Assembly (NCBI GenBank): GCA_009792885.1
Contig: WMCF01000151.1
Span: 202,033 to 266,032 of the forward strand
From: Eremophila alpestris peregrina
Taxonomy: Eukaryota; Chordata; Aves; Passeriformes; Alaudidae
Reading direction: 5' to 3'
Length of the DNA stretch: 64,000 bases
The notes beneath the pieces were generated by a model. The model was given only the letters and a program-made list of their open reading frames with translations, searched no databases and was not told where the DNA came from. How positions within the stretch are numbered: position 1 is the first letter of the stretch; the number at the start of each line of letters is the position of its first letter. The position numbers were made by a program, and so were the translations under genes. Positions 1-13,500 of this stretch are shown here, piece by piece.

Positions 1-1472
1 CTTTGACCCAGCCTGGCATTTGCAAAGGAAGAGAAGCAGAACGGGGTGCTTGGAAGAAGCCTGCGGTCTTCCCAGCCCAGGAACTGAGCGTGACAGTCTA
101 CAATGTACAAGGAACTACAAGAAGCCAGAGAAGCTTTGAAGCACTGGGCTCCACATGCTGAACCCTTCAGTAACTGCAGCTCCATTAGTAGAGACTGCTG
201 GGAGGAAGGAAGGTTGAGAAACCCCTGTGGAGATTCTCACAGGGCTCTGTCAGAGGTACAGGAAAGCTCCCCACCACATCAAGCTTATCCCACATCCTCT
301 TTTTCATCCATGATGGTTCATCCATCCTGACTGAACCACATGCTCCAGCCAATCTCTTTCAGAGCCTTTTAGGAGCTTGGATGCGTGTGCGGAGCTGTGG
401 GAGATAAAGGAGCATCCAGTGCTTGGCATTACCCCTCCTGGTGCCAGAGCAGCCAAACCCAGCTGAGGGGCAGGAGGAGTTGCCTGTTTGACCACAGAAG
501 TGCAGCACCTTCCTCATGCCATCAGCCATGGCCAGGGGCATATTACTGTCCCTGCTTCCCCATGCATCCTGCCTGTAACCCAAATGGGAGCACCAGGCTG
601 CACCAACGAGGCTCTGGCAGTACTGCCACCACCCCTGGGGACAGCAGCTCTCCCAAGGTCTGAGAAGGTAAATGCTAAACCCCAGAACAATCTCAACTCT
701 AGATTCAGCCACTAAAAGCTCAAATGCTTCCCTGCATCTTTTGGAAAGGAAAATAATCCCTGCTCAAGGAACACCTTCAGTGAGGAGGGCGTGCACTGGT
801 GATGCTGAGAAGGGCTGGAGAGCTGAAACCAGCCCTAACTCAACACCAGCTTCTGACTCATTTGGTTTATGAGCTGTCTCCCCACAAGCCAAAACTGTTC
901 TGTTTGCAACTGGATTTTAGAAGCTTCAAAACATCTTAATGGTATCTTTAAACCCTCTTCCTGGGCTGAGGGAGCTGAGCCTGACATCACCTACAGAGGC
1001 CCTGGTGCCTCTCTGGCCAGATCCGGTATTTAGAATCAGAGAACAGTTTGGGTTGGAATATCACCCAGTATCCCCCCTTGACATGGGCAGGGACACCTTC
1101 CACTATCCCAGGTTGCTTCAAGCCCATCCAATCTGACCTTGGACATTTTCAGGGAGAGGGCAAACACAGGTTCTCTGGGCAACCTGTGCCAGGGCCTCAC
1201 TGCTCTCACTTTCCCCAAGGGCTGGGTGACACTACAGCCCATCCCAGGGTAGGAACTGTGTCACCAGTCTGCAGAAAAGCAGGACAGAGCTCATGATTCT
1301 CTCAGATCCTACAAGGAGATCCACTGGTGTAATTTCCCCCATTTCTGCTGGGCTGGTTCCTAATACCCACTCAATCCAGAGCCCCAGCTGTTGAGAGAAA
1401 TGGGGTGCTGGCCCCAGTGTTTCAAAGCTGCAGCTCTGCTCCCCTACATGCTGTGCTGGCGTGGTCACTTAC
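1..1472 (-). other. PIP5K1C: PIP5K1C 3' intron or alternative 3' UTR
   Basis: Downstream of exon 18. Bases 1,422-1,472 stay open if the exon 18 donor is read through. No AATAAA or ATTAAA is seen on the minus strand between 1 and 1,421, and no exon coding for the W-V-Y-S-P-L talin motif. A CR1 tail occupies 1,031-1,215. I see nothing else. Confidence 0.6.
1031..1215 (-). mobile_element. CR1 LINE 3' fragment
   Basis: Reads as reverse complement of a CR1 tail: AATCAGAGAACAGTTTGGGT, then GGGCAGGGACACCTTCCACT, then CTGGGCAACCTGTGCCAGGG. Diverged and 5'-truncated; sense to PIP5K1C. Confidence 0.85.
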
Positions 1473-1547
1473 AATCCCAGAGGAACGCGAGGTAGTTCGG
1501 AGTCTGCGCTGGCGGGGAGAGTAAATCCAGTACCTCCCATCTGTGAA
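1473..1547 (-). CDS. PIP5K1C: PIP5K1C cassette exon 18 with W-I-Y-S-P motif
   Basis: Acceptor CACCCAG|TTCACA and donor GGGATT|GTAAGT bound 25 codons, FTDGRYWIYSPRQRRLRTTS and SSGI. This resembles the roughly 26-residue insert known in the longer mammalian brain isoform, which precedes the talin-binding tail. If the donor is not used, the frame continues VSDHASTACRGAELQL to a TGA at 1,422-1,424. The motif WIYSP itself resembles the talin-binding W-V-Y-S-P. Confidence 0.82.
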
Positions 1548-4500
1548 CTGGGTGGCCCCAGGACAAGTGAGGTGAGAAAGGAAACAGAGGAAAAAAAGGG
1601 TGATGTGAAAGAGAGGATGAAAGAGAAAGCAAAAAACAAGGGGTTGGGCAACTCCAGGCCTGAACAGGTGAGCAGGTGGGAAAGCCGTGCAGGGGAGAGC
1701 GACGCCCATGCCCTGTCACACTCCACACTTTTATTCCCTGGGGATGAACAGGAGAATGAAGTGCTCTTCAGGAGCAGACTTCCAGTGATCAGATCACAGT
1801 CCCCTGGGACTGGCCAAATCCTCCTCTGCACACACCATCCCTTTACCCACCACTGCTCCTGAGCACTCCTGTAGGAGCAGCTGTGGTACTACTTGAGTGC
1901 ACATGTGCAGCCTCACCCGAGCTCCAGCTCAAGTGGCTTTCCAAGAAGAGTGCCCATGGGAACTCAAATCAGCTTTTCCCTTCATCCCAGCAGTGACAAA
2001 CACTCCACAGCACACGACACACATTTAATGCAAAACTCAGACTCAGATGAAGTATGAAATGCTGATGAGCAGTCAGTCACACTCTCTGTGAATACACTCT
2101 GCAGAATTTTCTCTTGGACAGAGGTGCCCCTCAAGCTGGGGGGAATCCCTATGCCCAGGGACAGGGAGGAAGAGCAGCTGACCCTCTCTAGAAGACACTT
2201 GCCAGGGGAGCAGGCAGGATCTGCCTGCACACAGCTGCCATCCACAGACAAAGAGGGGGCAGCAGTGTTAGAGGAGCCATCTGCATTTTGAACAGCATGC
2301 ATCCAACCCCAAACAAGCTGTAAAACAGGGCTGATTCCTTCCACAGCTCCCACGAGTCTCAGAGTGACTTGGCAATGAGTGAGCAGCTCTGCAGCAGAGT
2401 CACAAGAGCACAGAGAAAGGCCAATGCTGCATTTTAGTTTAGCCTGAAGCAGCCCATCACATGGGCTCAGGCCATCTCCAGCACCACAGAACCAACAGCA
2501 ACAAGTCGGAGCAGGGAGAAGCTGGGCACCTCTTTTAATGAGGGTTCCAGTGCCCAGGCATGAGAGAGAGCTCAGCTCTCACAGAACAGGCACTCAGCTC
2601 TGCTCTGGGAATCCATGGGACAGGTAGGTGTTGCTAAAAAACCTCTTCTCTGGTCTGCAGAAGTTGCTCAGCCATTGTGGGAGCTGAGTGAGGACCAGTG
2701 CCAGGCTCCACGGCACTCTGCTGCCAACCACCAACTTACTCCCTGGCTCAGCACTAGACTCCCACTGCATCACCTAATGCAGCCTGCAGGGAAAGGAAAA
2801 GCCGGAGTTCACCAGAGCCCAAGGTCACCCTCTGCAACCACCTCCCTTTGGGTTTACGCCATGTTTGTGTCAGGAAAACAGCCAAGATCTCTGGCTGAGG
2901 AAGGAAGAACCTCTCTGTTGCACCCACATCACCTTGGCTTGTCCCAGGAGCAAATGTGCTGGCCTAGATAAGCACTTGTGCTTGGAAGTAGAGCAGCACA
3001 GCTACAGCTAACATCCACAGGATGATTGCCACCTGTGTCAGCCCCACTAGATGCTGTTTTGAGTTCTCCAAGTTTAATCCAGTTCCCTGCATTCAAAAAC
3101 CCACCCAGCACTGAGGTCTCAAGGTGCTCCACACCAAGATGGTGCAGGGCAGCCACTGCCCAGCACCTACCTGCCTGGAACCGATACTGACAGCCTTTTC
3201 CAACCATCCCATCACACCCCAAGGGTCAGGTAGAGAAGGTCTCTTACAAAGTATATGTCTGTGACTGGCACGTCGTCTTCATCCGAGGCCTGGCTGGCTG
3301 GTTCTGAGGCCTGGCTGGCCGTCTCCACCTCTACAGTGGCTGTGGATGTGACAATGGCACAGGCTGAAGAAGCTGCCTCTCTGCAGAGGGGAAAGAAATG
3401 ACAGTCTAGTCACTGCAGTCAGGACAGGAGCAAGCAAAACTGATTTATTACAGAGGAGCTGAAGATGCTATGCTGTCACATCCTGAAAGGTCATGTCAGA
3501 TCAGAACTGTGCTCAGCCTCACCAAACACCCATGACTCCAGCAAAGCTAGAGCCCAGCAAAGCCTCCAGCACAAGCAGCCACAGCTCAAAACCCACTGTG
3601 TGGGCTCTGCTCAACACTCTAAAACACTCACTCTTTGACTTCTTCTTCTTCAGGAGCTACAATCTCAACGTCACACTTGGGCTCCAGCTCAACGCTGATT
3701 TGCTGAACCTCCTCCTCAACCCGCACCTCCTCGTGTGACCTGGAAATGAAAGGGACAGGCCCAAAGACTCAGCTGGGCATGAGTTAGGCACAGCCCTCAA
3801 TTTTAAGTCAGCCTGAATCAGTCCAGAGCCAGCCAAGCCTCTTGTGTAGCTCTGCTCCAGCACACAGCTGCTGCTGCTACCGTGGCACTGGGCTCCCAGT
3901 GGATACTCAGTGGCTGATTTCAGCTCAGAGGGAGCACTCAGACCTCCCAGGATTGAGGGTTTGCATAACCTGCATGGAAAGAGAGTCAGTTCTGGAAGAC
4001 TGCAGCACTCAGGAATAACAAGGTGGGAAAAGAGGACAAAGGAGTTAAACAGCCAGTGCTGCAGGAAAGATGGGCAATGTCAGATGGAGCATGGGAGCAA
4101 TGAGAACTGGCCTGCAGGGAAAACTTGTGTCCTCAGTTAGCCTGGCACCAGGCCAGACCCTCTGACCTCCTCCAAGTCTCCCACCACACCAAAGCTGCTC
4201 CAGGGTTGAGATCAGATTTATCTGCACACTCTGGAACTGTTTCTAACAATCTTCATGTTAGTACCTCATGCTATTCAAGTAATTACTTGTGCCAGCAGGG
4301 CTGGCTCCACTGTCCCCAAGGGAAGGAGGAGCAGGAGCCTGCCAAGCCAAGGGGCAGTTGTCAGAGCTGACCAGAGCTGGGGCCAGTGGGCAGCACTTCT
4401 GTCCAGCTCCATGCAAGGAATTCACTACACTTTTCCTCACAGGGCTGGATCTCAAACCTGGAGTGAATTTCCCAGCAGACCAGAATAACCAGAGGTGTGA

Positions 4501-7500
4501 CACATTCTTGAGCAATCTGAGTAAGGCTTTTTCCATCTTCGCTCATGAATGTAAATTTTTGCTTTAATAAAGTTGTGTCTGCACTGGTTTTCACCAGGGG
4601 ATCCAAGAGAGCTCCACAAGGACACAAGTCCCTACTCTCCCAGGAAGGGCACATGGAGGCACTAGCAGTAGAAAGGGACAAATTAGGCAAAAAACAGCAA
4701 AGGTGACCACACCTGCAGATGGTTGGTGTAGCTCTGGCAAATCTGTGACAGACAGATCTACTCTGACCAAGCCACTGAACTCCCTGAGTGCTCCCAGGTC
4801 ACTCTGATTCACCTGACCTATTTCTGGATGAGCAGTCACATATTACAGCAGCTCCCTCCCTCCATGAGGTACCATTGAGTCTGAACTATTTTGAATGAAG
4901 TCACATTTGCCACATAGGCCCCACCACTGGGGGAAGGAAGAAATTTTTACCAATTTCTAACACTGCATTTTGCAGGATATGAATTGCTTCACAAGTCCCT
5001 GACACTTCACACAGTGAACAGGTCCCTGGCTTCCAGGGACAGGAATTTACCAGGATTCAGCAACATGCAGCATCCAGAGCTATTTTCATTAGGAAATAAC
5101 ACAGAAAGGGATTCTTTCACAGTGCACTTCAACCAAACTCAGCAAATCACTCAAAGCTTGGAACAAGGGCAGATGCCTTGCAAGGTGGGGCAAACCCTCA
5201 TCTTCCAAAGACCTTTCCTTCCAAGCACCAAACACTGACTGCAGGGAGAGAGGACATCAGCCTGTCAGGGTCCTCTGGCACATCCCCAGGGTTGAGTCTC
5301 TGATGTCATTTCAAAGCCTGCTACACCTACACAATGTCCTGGAAAGTGAGGACAGAGCCAGCAGCATCTGCTGGCTCCTCGTGCAGATCCTGCTGACATG
5401 GGAAATGGGGTAATTTTTACTGGTGCAAAGTAATTCCACAATAATGCACAATAATTTAATGATATGAACCTCTAAAATCAGACACCCCTCAGCAGCACAG
5501 CATTTCTGTCCTACCTTGCCCTTGGCACTGAAACACCACAGGAGGGAAAAAGCCTCACAGATTTCTGAAAACTCTGGAACTACTTCTGTGGGGACTGAGG
5601 GTGCTCAGTGCCTCACAACGTCAAAGCCCTTTCACTTTGCTCAGGCCACAAGCAGATGCTCAGAGAAATGCTCCTTCCATACTTGCTAAAATGGACTTAA
5701 ATGACCTTCCTCGACTCTGGTGCTGGGTGGGTGGGTAAATTTGGACAACACTGTTGTCCCCTTTCCTATCAAATAACTGTGATATTTTCCAAGCACTAAG
5801 AGATCTGCTTTGCAAGGAAAATTCTTTGTAAGAAATGGGGATCGTCTGATTGCAGAAGCAGCTCAGCATCCATGCCAAAATCCCGGAGCTGCTGAAATTC
5901 CCACTCAGCTCTCTAAGAGACCTCTGCACAGGGATAAACATGAGGTCTCTGTGCAGTAGAGAGAAGATGAGACAAGAAGACAGGAGACCCATTTCTCACC
6001 TGCCATCCTGCCCTGAGGAGTGTGTACGCCTCCTGCGGAAAGAAAACAGAAGAGCAATTTAAGCCAGAAATCCTGCACTGTCCCCAAATCTACCTCCGCA
6101 TCCCATGAGGGAGATGTTCTACTTAACAGCTGACACTTCTTCCAGCAATAATTAATCCCATCAAAGATGTGTCTGCCTGCTCCCAGGAGAGATTTAATTA
6201 AAATCAGTCATTAGGATGCCAAAGTGCAGGGCAGCCTGCCGTGATCTGCAGCACAGAGAGGAACAGCAGCCACTCGGTGCCGGTGGGAGCAGGGGAAGTG
6301 TCCTCACCTGTACCTGGGCTGCTCAGAGGTCTCCGAGGGGGATCGCTCAGGAACAGAGAGAGATGTTGACGATAGTGTTGTGGCTATGGAGGCCGTGGTA
6401 GCTTCTTCAAAGGAAGGAGGAGTGCAAGGGAGCAGGTCTGGCCTGCCTGCTGGCCCAGAGCAGGGGCAGGGGAGAGGCAGGAGGAAGAGATGATTAAGTC
6501 AAACACAAACACTTCACCTACACCATCCCCGTGCGAGGCTGTTCCACCATGAACCCGCATTGGGACTGGGCACTCAAACCACAGGCAGGCAGGAAGTTTA
6601 GCTGGGTCCATGAACGTGACAGCCTCTACCAAGGCATCCTCTGGAGAGAGCCAGTCAGCACCACTTCCAGCACAACAGGCAGGGAATAGAATGCCAATGA
6701 AGACTTCTCACTGGTGACCAAAGCTGGATTAAAGGCTTGGATCATCAGGGATAAGTATCCAAGTGAATTAAGACATGAACTGAGCGTCCAGTACTTTGCA
6801 CAGGGAGCAATCCAACACTCACCCACTGACTGGAGGAGCTTGTCCTCCAGCACTCAGCTGTAAATGCAGCCAGATGGAAGTGGAGGAAAGGCAGCACAGA
6901 ACCAGCCCATTCCCCTGTTTTCCAATGGCAAGATCCTGCCTGTTATAATTGCCCAAACACTGTCATTGGAGTGCTGCAGTTCCCAGTCACCACTCTACCC
7001 CCTGCCCACCCCCCCCGCATTGTTTTTAAAGGGTAGAAAATGCAACTTTCTGTTGGCTTTTGGGCTGTGACTTATGGTGCCCCTTGGCAGCATCTGTCTT
7101 GCAGCAGTGATGCAGGCGACCATTTTTACTGCAGAACCTCACAGTGCAGCAAAGAAGGGATTTGGTCTCCTTTGACACAGAGGTCTTGCATCAAGTACCT
7201 GCTGGTGCTGCGACAAAACAATGTACTCTTACCTTCTTCCCTGTCCTGGTTAGGTTTAGCACCTGCAAAGCACAGCAAGACATGCAATGAAGAGCTATCC
7301 ATGAGGAAAGATCTGCAGTCGGTGCACAGTGGGGAACTTGATGAGAACAGGGGAAGATCCTAAGGAACTGCTAGGAAAGAGAGGGTGACCACAGAGCCAA
7401 TACCCTGAGCGGGGCTGTCACCTTCATCGTCAAGCGTTGGGTAGCTCCTGGCCGCGCGCAGGTCGTACTGGGTGTCATCCTTGTCAGAGGCCAGCTGGCC

Positions 7501-10500
7501 GGCCGAAAACGCCGCGGTGGGACCTGCCGTCTTCACGGCCAGCAAGGCACTGCGCCCTTTCTTTGAGGGGGATGACTTTAGAGCTGGGGGAGGGAGGGAG
7601 TGAAACAGAATGTCAAAGCACCACCACCAGCTACGTTCACACCCAAAGGCATTTTCCCTTCACAAGGAGAAGCTCTGCCCTCACATACATCCCTCCTCGG
7701 CTGAACCCAGGTAAGGTGCAAGGACTGAGTGGGAGCCTGAGCAGACCAAGGCAAGCTGTGACAATCTGAGGGCTCTGCAGTTCTTCGTTTTGCTTTGTTA
7801 TCATGGAACGTTTTGGGTTGGAAGGGACCTTAAAAACCCATCCCATTCCACCCCCTCCATGGGCAGGGACATGGGCAGTGACAGCTGCTCTGGGCAATCT
7901 GTGCCAGGGCCTCACTACCCTCTGATTTAGTAACTTCTAATCTAACCCTGCCAGAGCAAAACCATTGTCCCTTGCCTGTCACTATCTGCCTGTATAAGAA
8001 GTCCTTCCCCCTCCTTTTTCTAAGCCCCCTTTAAGCACTGGAAGGGGCTCTAAAGTTTCCTGAGAGCCTTCTCCAAGCTGAACACCTCCAGCTCTCTCAA
8101 CTATACCACAGTGGAAAACCCTGCTCAGGCTCCAGCCCAGACTTCTTGTGAGGGCTGCAGCAGCAAAGCCAAGGTAAGGCCTCATAGAACAGCAGCACCT
8201 GACTTTGGTACTTACAGGAATTCTTTCGAAACACCGTGTTGGTCATGAATTTGAAGAATCTCTCCGCATAAAAGCTGGGTCTGTGTACTGACACCGTGTC
8301 CTACAACAGCAAGAAGCAATTGTTTAATTTTAAACTGATCCCTCAAGGCAGAATTTCTGTAACAACCAACACAGTCTTTTTTTATTCCAACATTTAGCAT
8401 TGACAGAGCCTTAAAATGGAAAGGCTTAACTGAAACACTCTAATTAATGCTATAAATAACCCTGAAGCATTGCCTCTGATTGCATTTGATTATATTCTTG
8501 CTGTGATTTTATAATAGATTGTGGTGATTTTATTCCTTTGTAGACTTCCTGGATTTTTTTTAAACGCTGGCCTGATTGCATACATGAAATTTCTTCTGGC
8601 TTTGCTGGCTGCCATTCCAAGCACACCTGGATACCTTTGCATGTCATGCAGATACCCAAATTTAACCAAGGGTCTCCATACATTTCAAATGTTTTTGTTT
8701 AAAATAGTAAAACTGAAACTCTTTCTGCTTCTGAAATTTGACTGCACTCCCATGACTTGGCATCTCCACATTTCCTTTGCCACTTGAAGGGAAGCCAGGA
8801 AATGCAAGGCTGAAAAACGGTTTCCACATCCAAGGTTGTTCTTTCAGAAACAAACACCTGGCTGCTGCAGGAATGAAGCCAGCGGGGAATCATGGAAACG
8901 GATTTGCTGGCAGAAAGCTTGCTGAAGTTGAAACAGCCAGTCACCAAAGAGAACAGCACAGGGCTCCTGACAGCCCAGGAACAGACACACCTGGGTGTGT
9001 GCTCCTGGTGTCATGGGAGGAGGAGAGGGACAGACAGGAGCAGGGGAGGAAAGCTGTGAGCACAACAGCTCAACATGTGAGGAGCTGGATTGAGCAAGGA
9101 CCCTGGCTGGGAATAAGTGGCACCACCCTGCTGTGCAGGAATGAGAGGCAAGAACTGCTCCTTTCATCAGCTGCAGCTGTGCCAGGTCAGGCTCTATAAA
9201 TAGCCACCAGGTAATCCTGCTAGGCTTGGACAACTCCTGCCTCTGCACAGGGACTCACCCCGTCATGGACAAGGGCCTTCCAGGTGTGTTCTAACTTCTT
9301 GATGAACCTAATTCCAAGGAAAAATGGAGAGAAAAATAAAGATACAGATTTAGGCATGCACTCTGTACCAAGCCCCCTTTCATACCCTGTGGGGGAGATC
9401 CTGGGGCTGCCAATGTCACCAGGACTGAGCTTTCTCCAGCATCTCCCCAGACAGGTCAGGACTGCCTGGCAACACCACAGGGAAGGAGGAGCTGGGCTGG
9501 AAGAGGTGCACCTTCCACCCCTGGAGATATGCTTCCCATACTGAGGTAGGAAACTACTTCTTTATGAGAAACTCATCATCCTGGACAAAGGGCTGTGTGT
9601 GCCCAGCTGTTCTAAGGACATGATGGAAGCCTATGGCCAGCCTGGGGCAGTCATATCTACTCACCCTCACAGTCTCCAGGAGAGGACATCCCCCTGCTTT
9701 CATTTGGTACTAAAAGAGATGTTATCAGCAAGAAAAGACACACTGCCAGGTTACCTACCTGTAAGATTGCAGGATATCTATGATTCCTACGTGCAGCAGG
9801 AGACGCTCTCCTTTGCCATTCACTGCTGGGATCCCTCCCATCCTGCAGGTAAAGCAGAACTTCAGCAGGTGCAGCTTCAGCCAGAGCACCTGTAACACCC
9901 AAGCTCTGGGGAAGGGCAACAGCAGCTGTGCTAAGGGGCTCTGGTGTGGTGTCAGACACATTCTAAAACCAGTGTGGTCACTGTGCACAACCACAGGAGT
10001 CACCAACTGACCTGGCCTGACCCCAGGTGTCCCAGGGTCACTGCCTCCATGGCCAAACACCACTACCATGACAGAATCTACATGTGGCAGAGCTCTGCCT
10101 GGGCCAGAAAGCACCAAACATTTTTCCTGCCTACTTCTGGGAATCAGGTTTTTACTAGGTCAGTGAGGGCTGTCAGCCATTAGGGCAGTAAACCTTTAAG
10201 GACGAGGGTATTCCCAGTCCCGTCCACACTAATGCCACTCTGCCAAAGGTGCAGCAACCATCAGCACCAGCACACAACCAAAGCACAGGAGTACCAGACA
10301 CTCCTTCAGGCAGCCACTGCAATTATTGATGCTAAAAGGACTGGAAACACCATGGTATTATCTCAGCTCTCAGGACTGACCCTCTTTTAAACCCACAGAA
10401 GTTGGTTTCAGACAGCAGCAAGCAGCAAACTCCACCATTCCCTGGCCCAAGAGCCAGGGAGCCAGGCAGAACCCCAGATCAAGCACAGCACAGGCTTGGG

Positions 10501-13500
10501 GTAACCCCCACCCTCCAGCTCCAGCAGTGATTCCAGCACCTGGCTACACTGCTGTCTGCTAACCCCACTGGGCTGACCTGAGGGAACTGCCAGGGATTCT
10601 GAAGGTAGGAGTGATGGAGAACTCCAAGCTTCCAGGGACAGTCTGATCCCTATTTGTGCTCCAGTATTTGGAGGCTGAGCTAGTCTCCTCCTCAGGCATG
10701 GTTGAATGTTTAGAATGTTACGAAAGCTGCCAACCTACGGCTTGGCCTAGGAGAGAATGCTGAGAAGCCAGAGCCTTACAGAACTATTTCCTGCCCTGGC
10801 TTCCCTCTTTTCCACCACAATGGCAGCACTACCAAAACCCCAAAAGAGCTGCCCCCCTGAACAGTTCCTGTGGGCCTCATTAGTGATTTCCCACTCCAGC
10901 CTCCACCTGTGCCCCTCCCAGCAGCAGAAGTGAGCCCAGGTTTCACCTACGTGTCATCTGTGTCTATGGACTCCCCCCGGGCAGCCCCTCCCTGGATGGA
11001 CTCCATGGCTGTGGAGTACAGGGCCTTCTGTCCCACGGGACGCTTCTCATCCGACGTGCTGTGGGCTCCCTCCGACAGCTGCTCCCGCTCGTGCTGGTCT
11101 ATGTTATGAACCCCAAGCAGGAGGCTGTAGTCCATGATTTTAAAACTTTCCAATACCTACAGGTTAGTATTGAGTTCAAGAACAAAGACAAAATATCAAG
11201 CCAGCAGCAGAAATAGAGACCCTGAAGCATGGAATCAAAGCAATCAAAGCAAAGCATCCCATCCACATCCCCACAAACAACTCCTTTGACAGAGCCTGAA
11301 AGTTTCTGAACCAACAGTCACCTCTGGGTTTGACTGCACAGAGTTTGGCCATCCCACAATGACACCAAAGGCCTGAAGGCTTGAAAACGACACCATTGTA
11401 TCTGCTGCACAGTGATTGGGAAAATGCTCCAGCAGAGCAGCTACAAGTGGAAGTACTGCCAAAGTGTGATGCACAGGCAAAGGAGCACAGACTCAGTCCT
11501 CAGAGGCTGCCATGAGATCCAACTCTACTGCTTGGCTTTCAGGGACAAGGGCAAGAGAAAGGATTGATCCTACTCTGGGATCACCAAATTAGCAAGGTTC
11601 TCAATTGGAAATTGCTCTTTCTCATGCTCGAGAGAGGTTCCTTATCCTGCCCCCTCCTTACCAGACAGTCTCGCTGCAACGTCTTCACCAAAGCACTGAA
11701 GGTGTCTGCATCCAACATCAGGCCCTCGGGCATGTCTTGGATGAAGTCCAGATCCTTGTATGTAGGGCTGGACTTTTCTTTTTCCTTCTTGGATGCCCGG
11801 CGTTTGTAGGTTGAACCTTTGAGGTCAAATTTCAGGTGCATTTTCACCACTCGAGGCAGGATGTTGTTCATCACGACCACGCGGATGTTTTTGCCCCCGG
11901 ACTGCACACAGTACAGTCCATAAAACTTGGGCAGCAGTGTCCGGGGGTTCTGGTTCAGATTCTGTGGCAAGGGGAGAAAAAAGGTCGTTTGGGCAGAAAA
12001 TTCCTGATGTGTTCACCACAAAGCATGTCAACAGTTGGACTAGGGGTTCTTTTCTGAGAGGTATTCTGAACTTAACAGGAGCTCAGCGTACACATTTGAC
12101 AAAGTCCCGCATTTCAGTGGCTTTAGGACTTGAAAATACAGAGACTGAGATGTTCACCACTCTCTGGGCAAATAACCAAGTCCGGAAATCCCCTGCTTTC
12201 CCCAAGTACAGCAGCTAAAAAAAGGAAACCAAACTGGGAGAGAAATAAACACAGTAAGTGGGAACTTCAAGCTTAAAAATAACAGCTCTCTTTATCTCTC
12301 CACAAGTGTCAGAATCAAGAGCTATTCTCTGGCCCAGAATAAACCAGGGACAAGGTTATTTTTTAAACAAAACAACATAAATGTTCTCCTGTTGCAGAGT
12401 TGCTTTATGAAGCAGTCAACCAGAGAGCACGGATATCCTGTTCTGCTGTCATCTCCTTTTTTTAAGTAGCAGAATAATTAGGAATGACATGACAGGCAGG
12501 ATTTGCTTGTTCAGCTTTGGGTAGGTTTGGGAAGGAAACAGAACCTCTCTGCACACTGTGGCAGGAAGGACAGACCTGACAGGTTCTGACAGACAGTAGA
12601 AACGTGACTGTATTAAAATTTCATTCCCCTCAGCTCACCCACCTGGGCACAGCAGTGAGCCCTCTTGGAGAGTGCCAAAAGTAATAGAGGCAGGTAAATG
12701 GAAACAGTTTTAAAGTAACTGAGGATGAAACCACCCTGCTTACTTTCCCTGACTCCTTTGATATGGGTGGTTTCCCAGGAGCAGCAGGGTGATCAGGCAT
12801 AGCACCACAGAACCCAGACAGTGGAAAACAGCAACAGGTCGCTCAGAACTCTGCATCAGACAGGTGAGTTCACTCTAATTCACTGACTGAAGATGGCAGG
12901 ATTAACAGTGCCACTCCATTCCCATTCAAAACCTCACACTTGATTTACTACACACATTAAGCAACAGGCAGTGCTTTCCAAGAAAACTCACCCAGTCCAG
13001 GAACGCATCACCTGCAAAAGCAAGTGATTCACAGAACCTCAGGATGGTTTGGATTGGAAGGGACTGTAAAGACCATTTTGTTTCACCCCCCGCATTGGGC
13101 AGGGACACCTTCCACTGTCCCAGGTTGCCTGGACAACCTGGCTTGGAACAGTCCCAGGGATGAAGCAGCCACAGCTGCTTTGAGCAACCTGTGCCCCACC
13201 TTCAAAGGGAAGAATTTCTTCCTGGCCTGACTGTCACTAACACAGACATCCCATAACCTGCCTCTCTTGGGTAAATTTTCCCCAGTAAATACTGAGCAAT
13301 GAAAGGATTTTCACAGAACCAGTGTAGGATCACATAAGTCCACTGCTCCAGGCACACAGACGGGGCAGCAGCATTGCTTCTCATCACCTTCTCCTTGGAA
13401 TCTTCACAACAAACAAATCCCTGGTCATTGTAACAGAATGTAAAGAGTTCTCATCCATAAAGCTGGACCCTCCAGCACAGTTGTGCAGGGAGACCAGCTC

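Noticed and set aside
8777..9248. Two overlapping frames of about 140 codons in PIP5K1C intron 10
   Set aside because: Opposite strands, no recognisable motif, inside an intron of a well supported gene.
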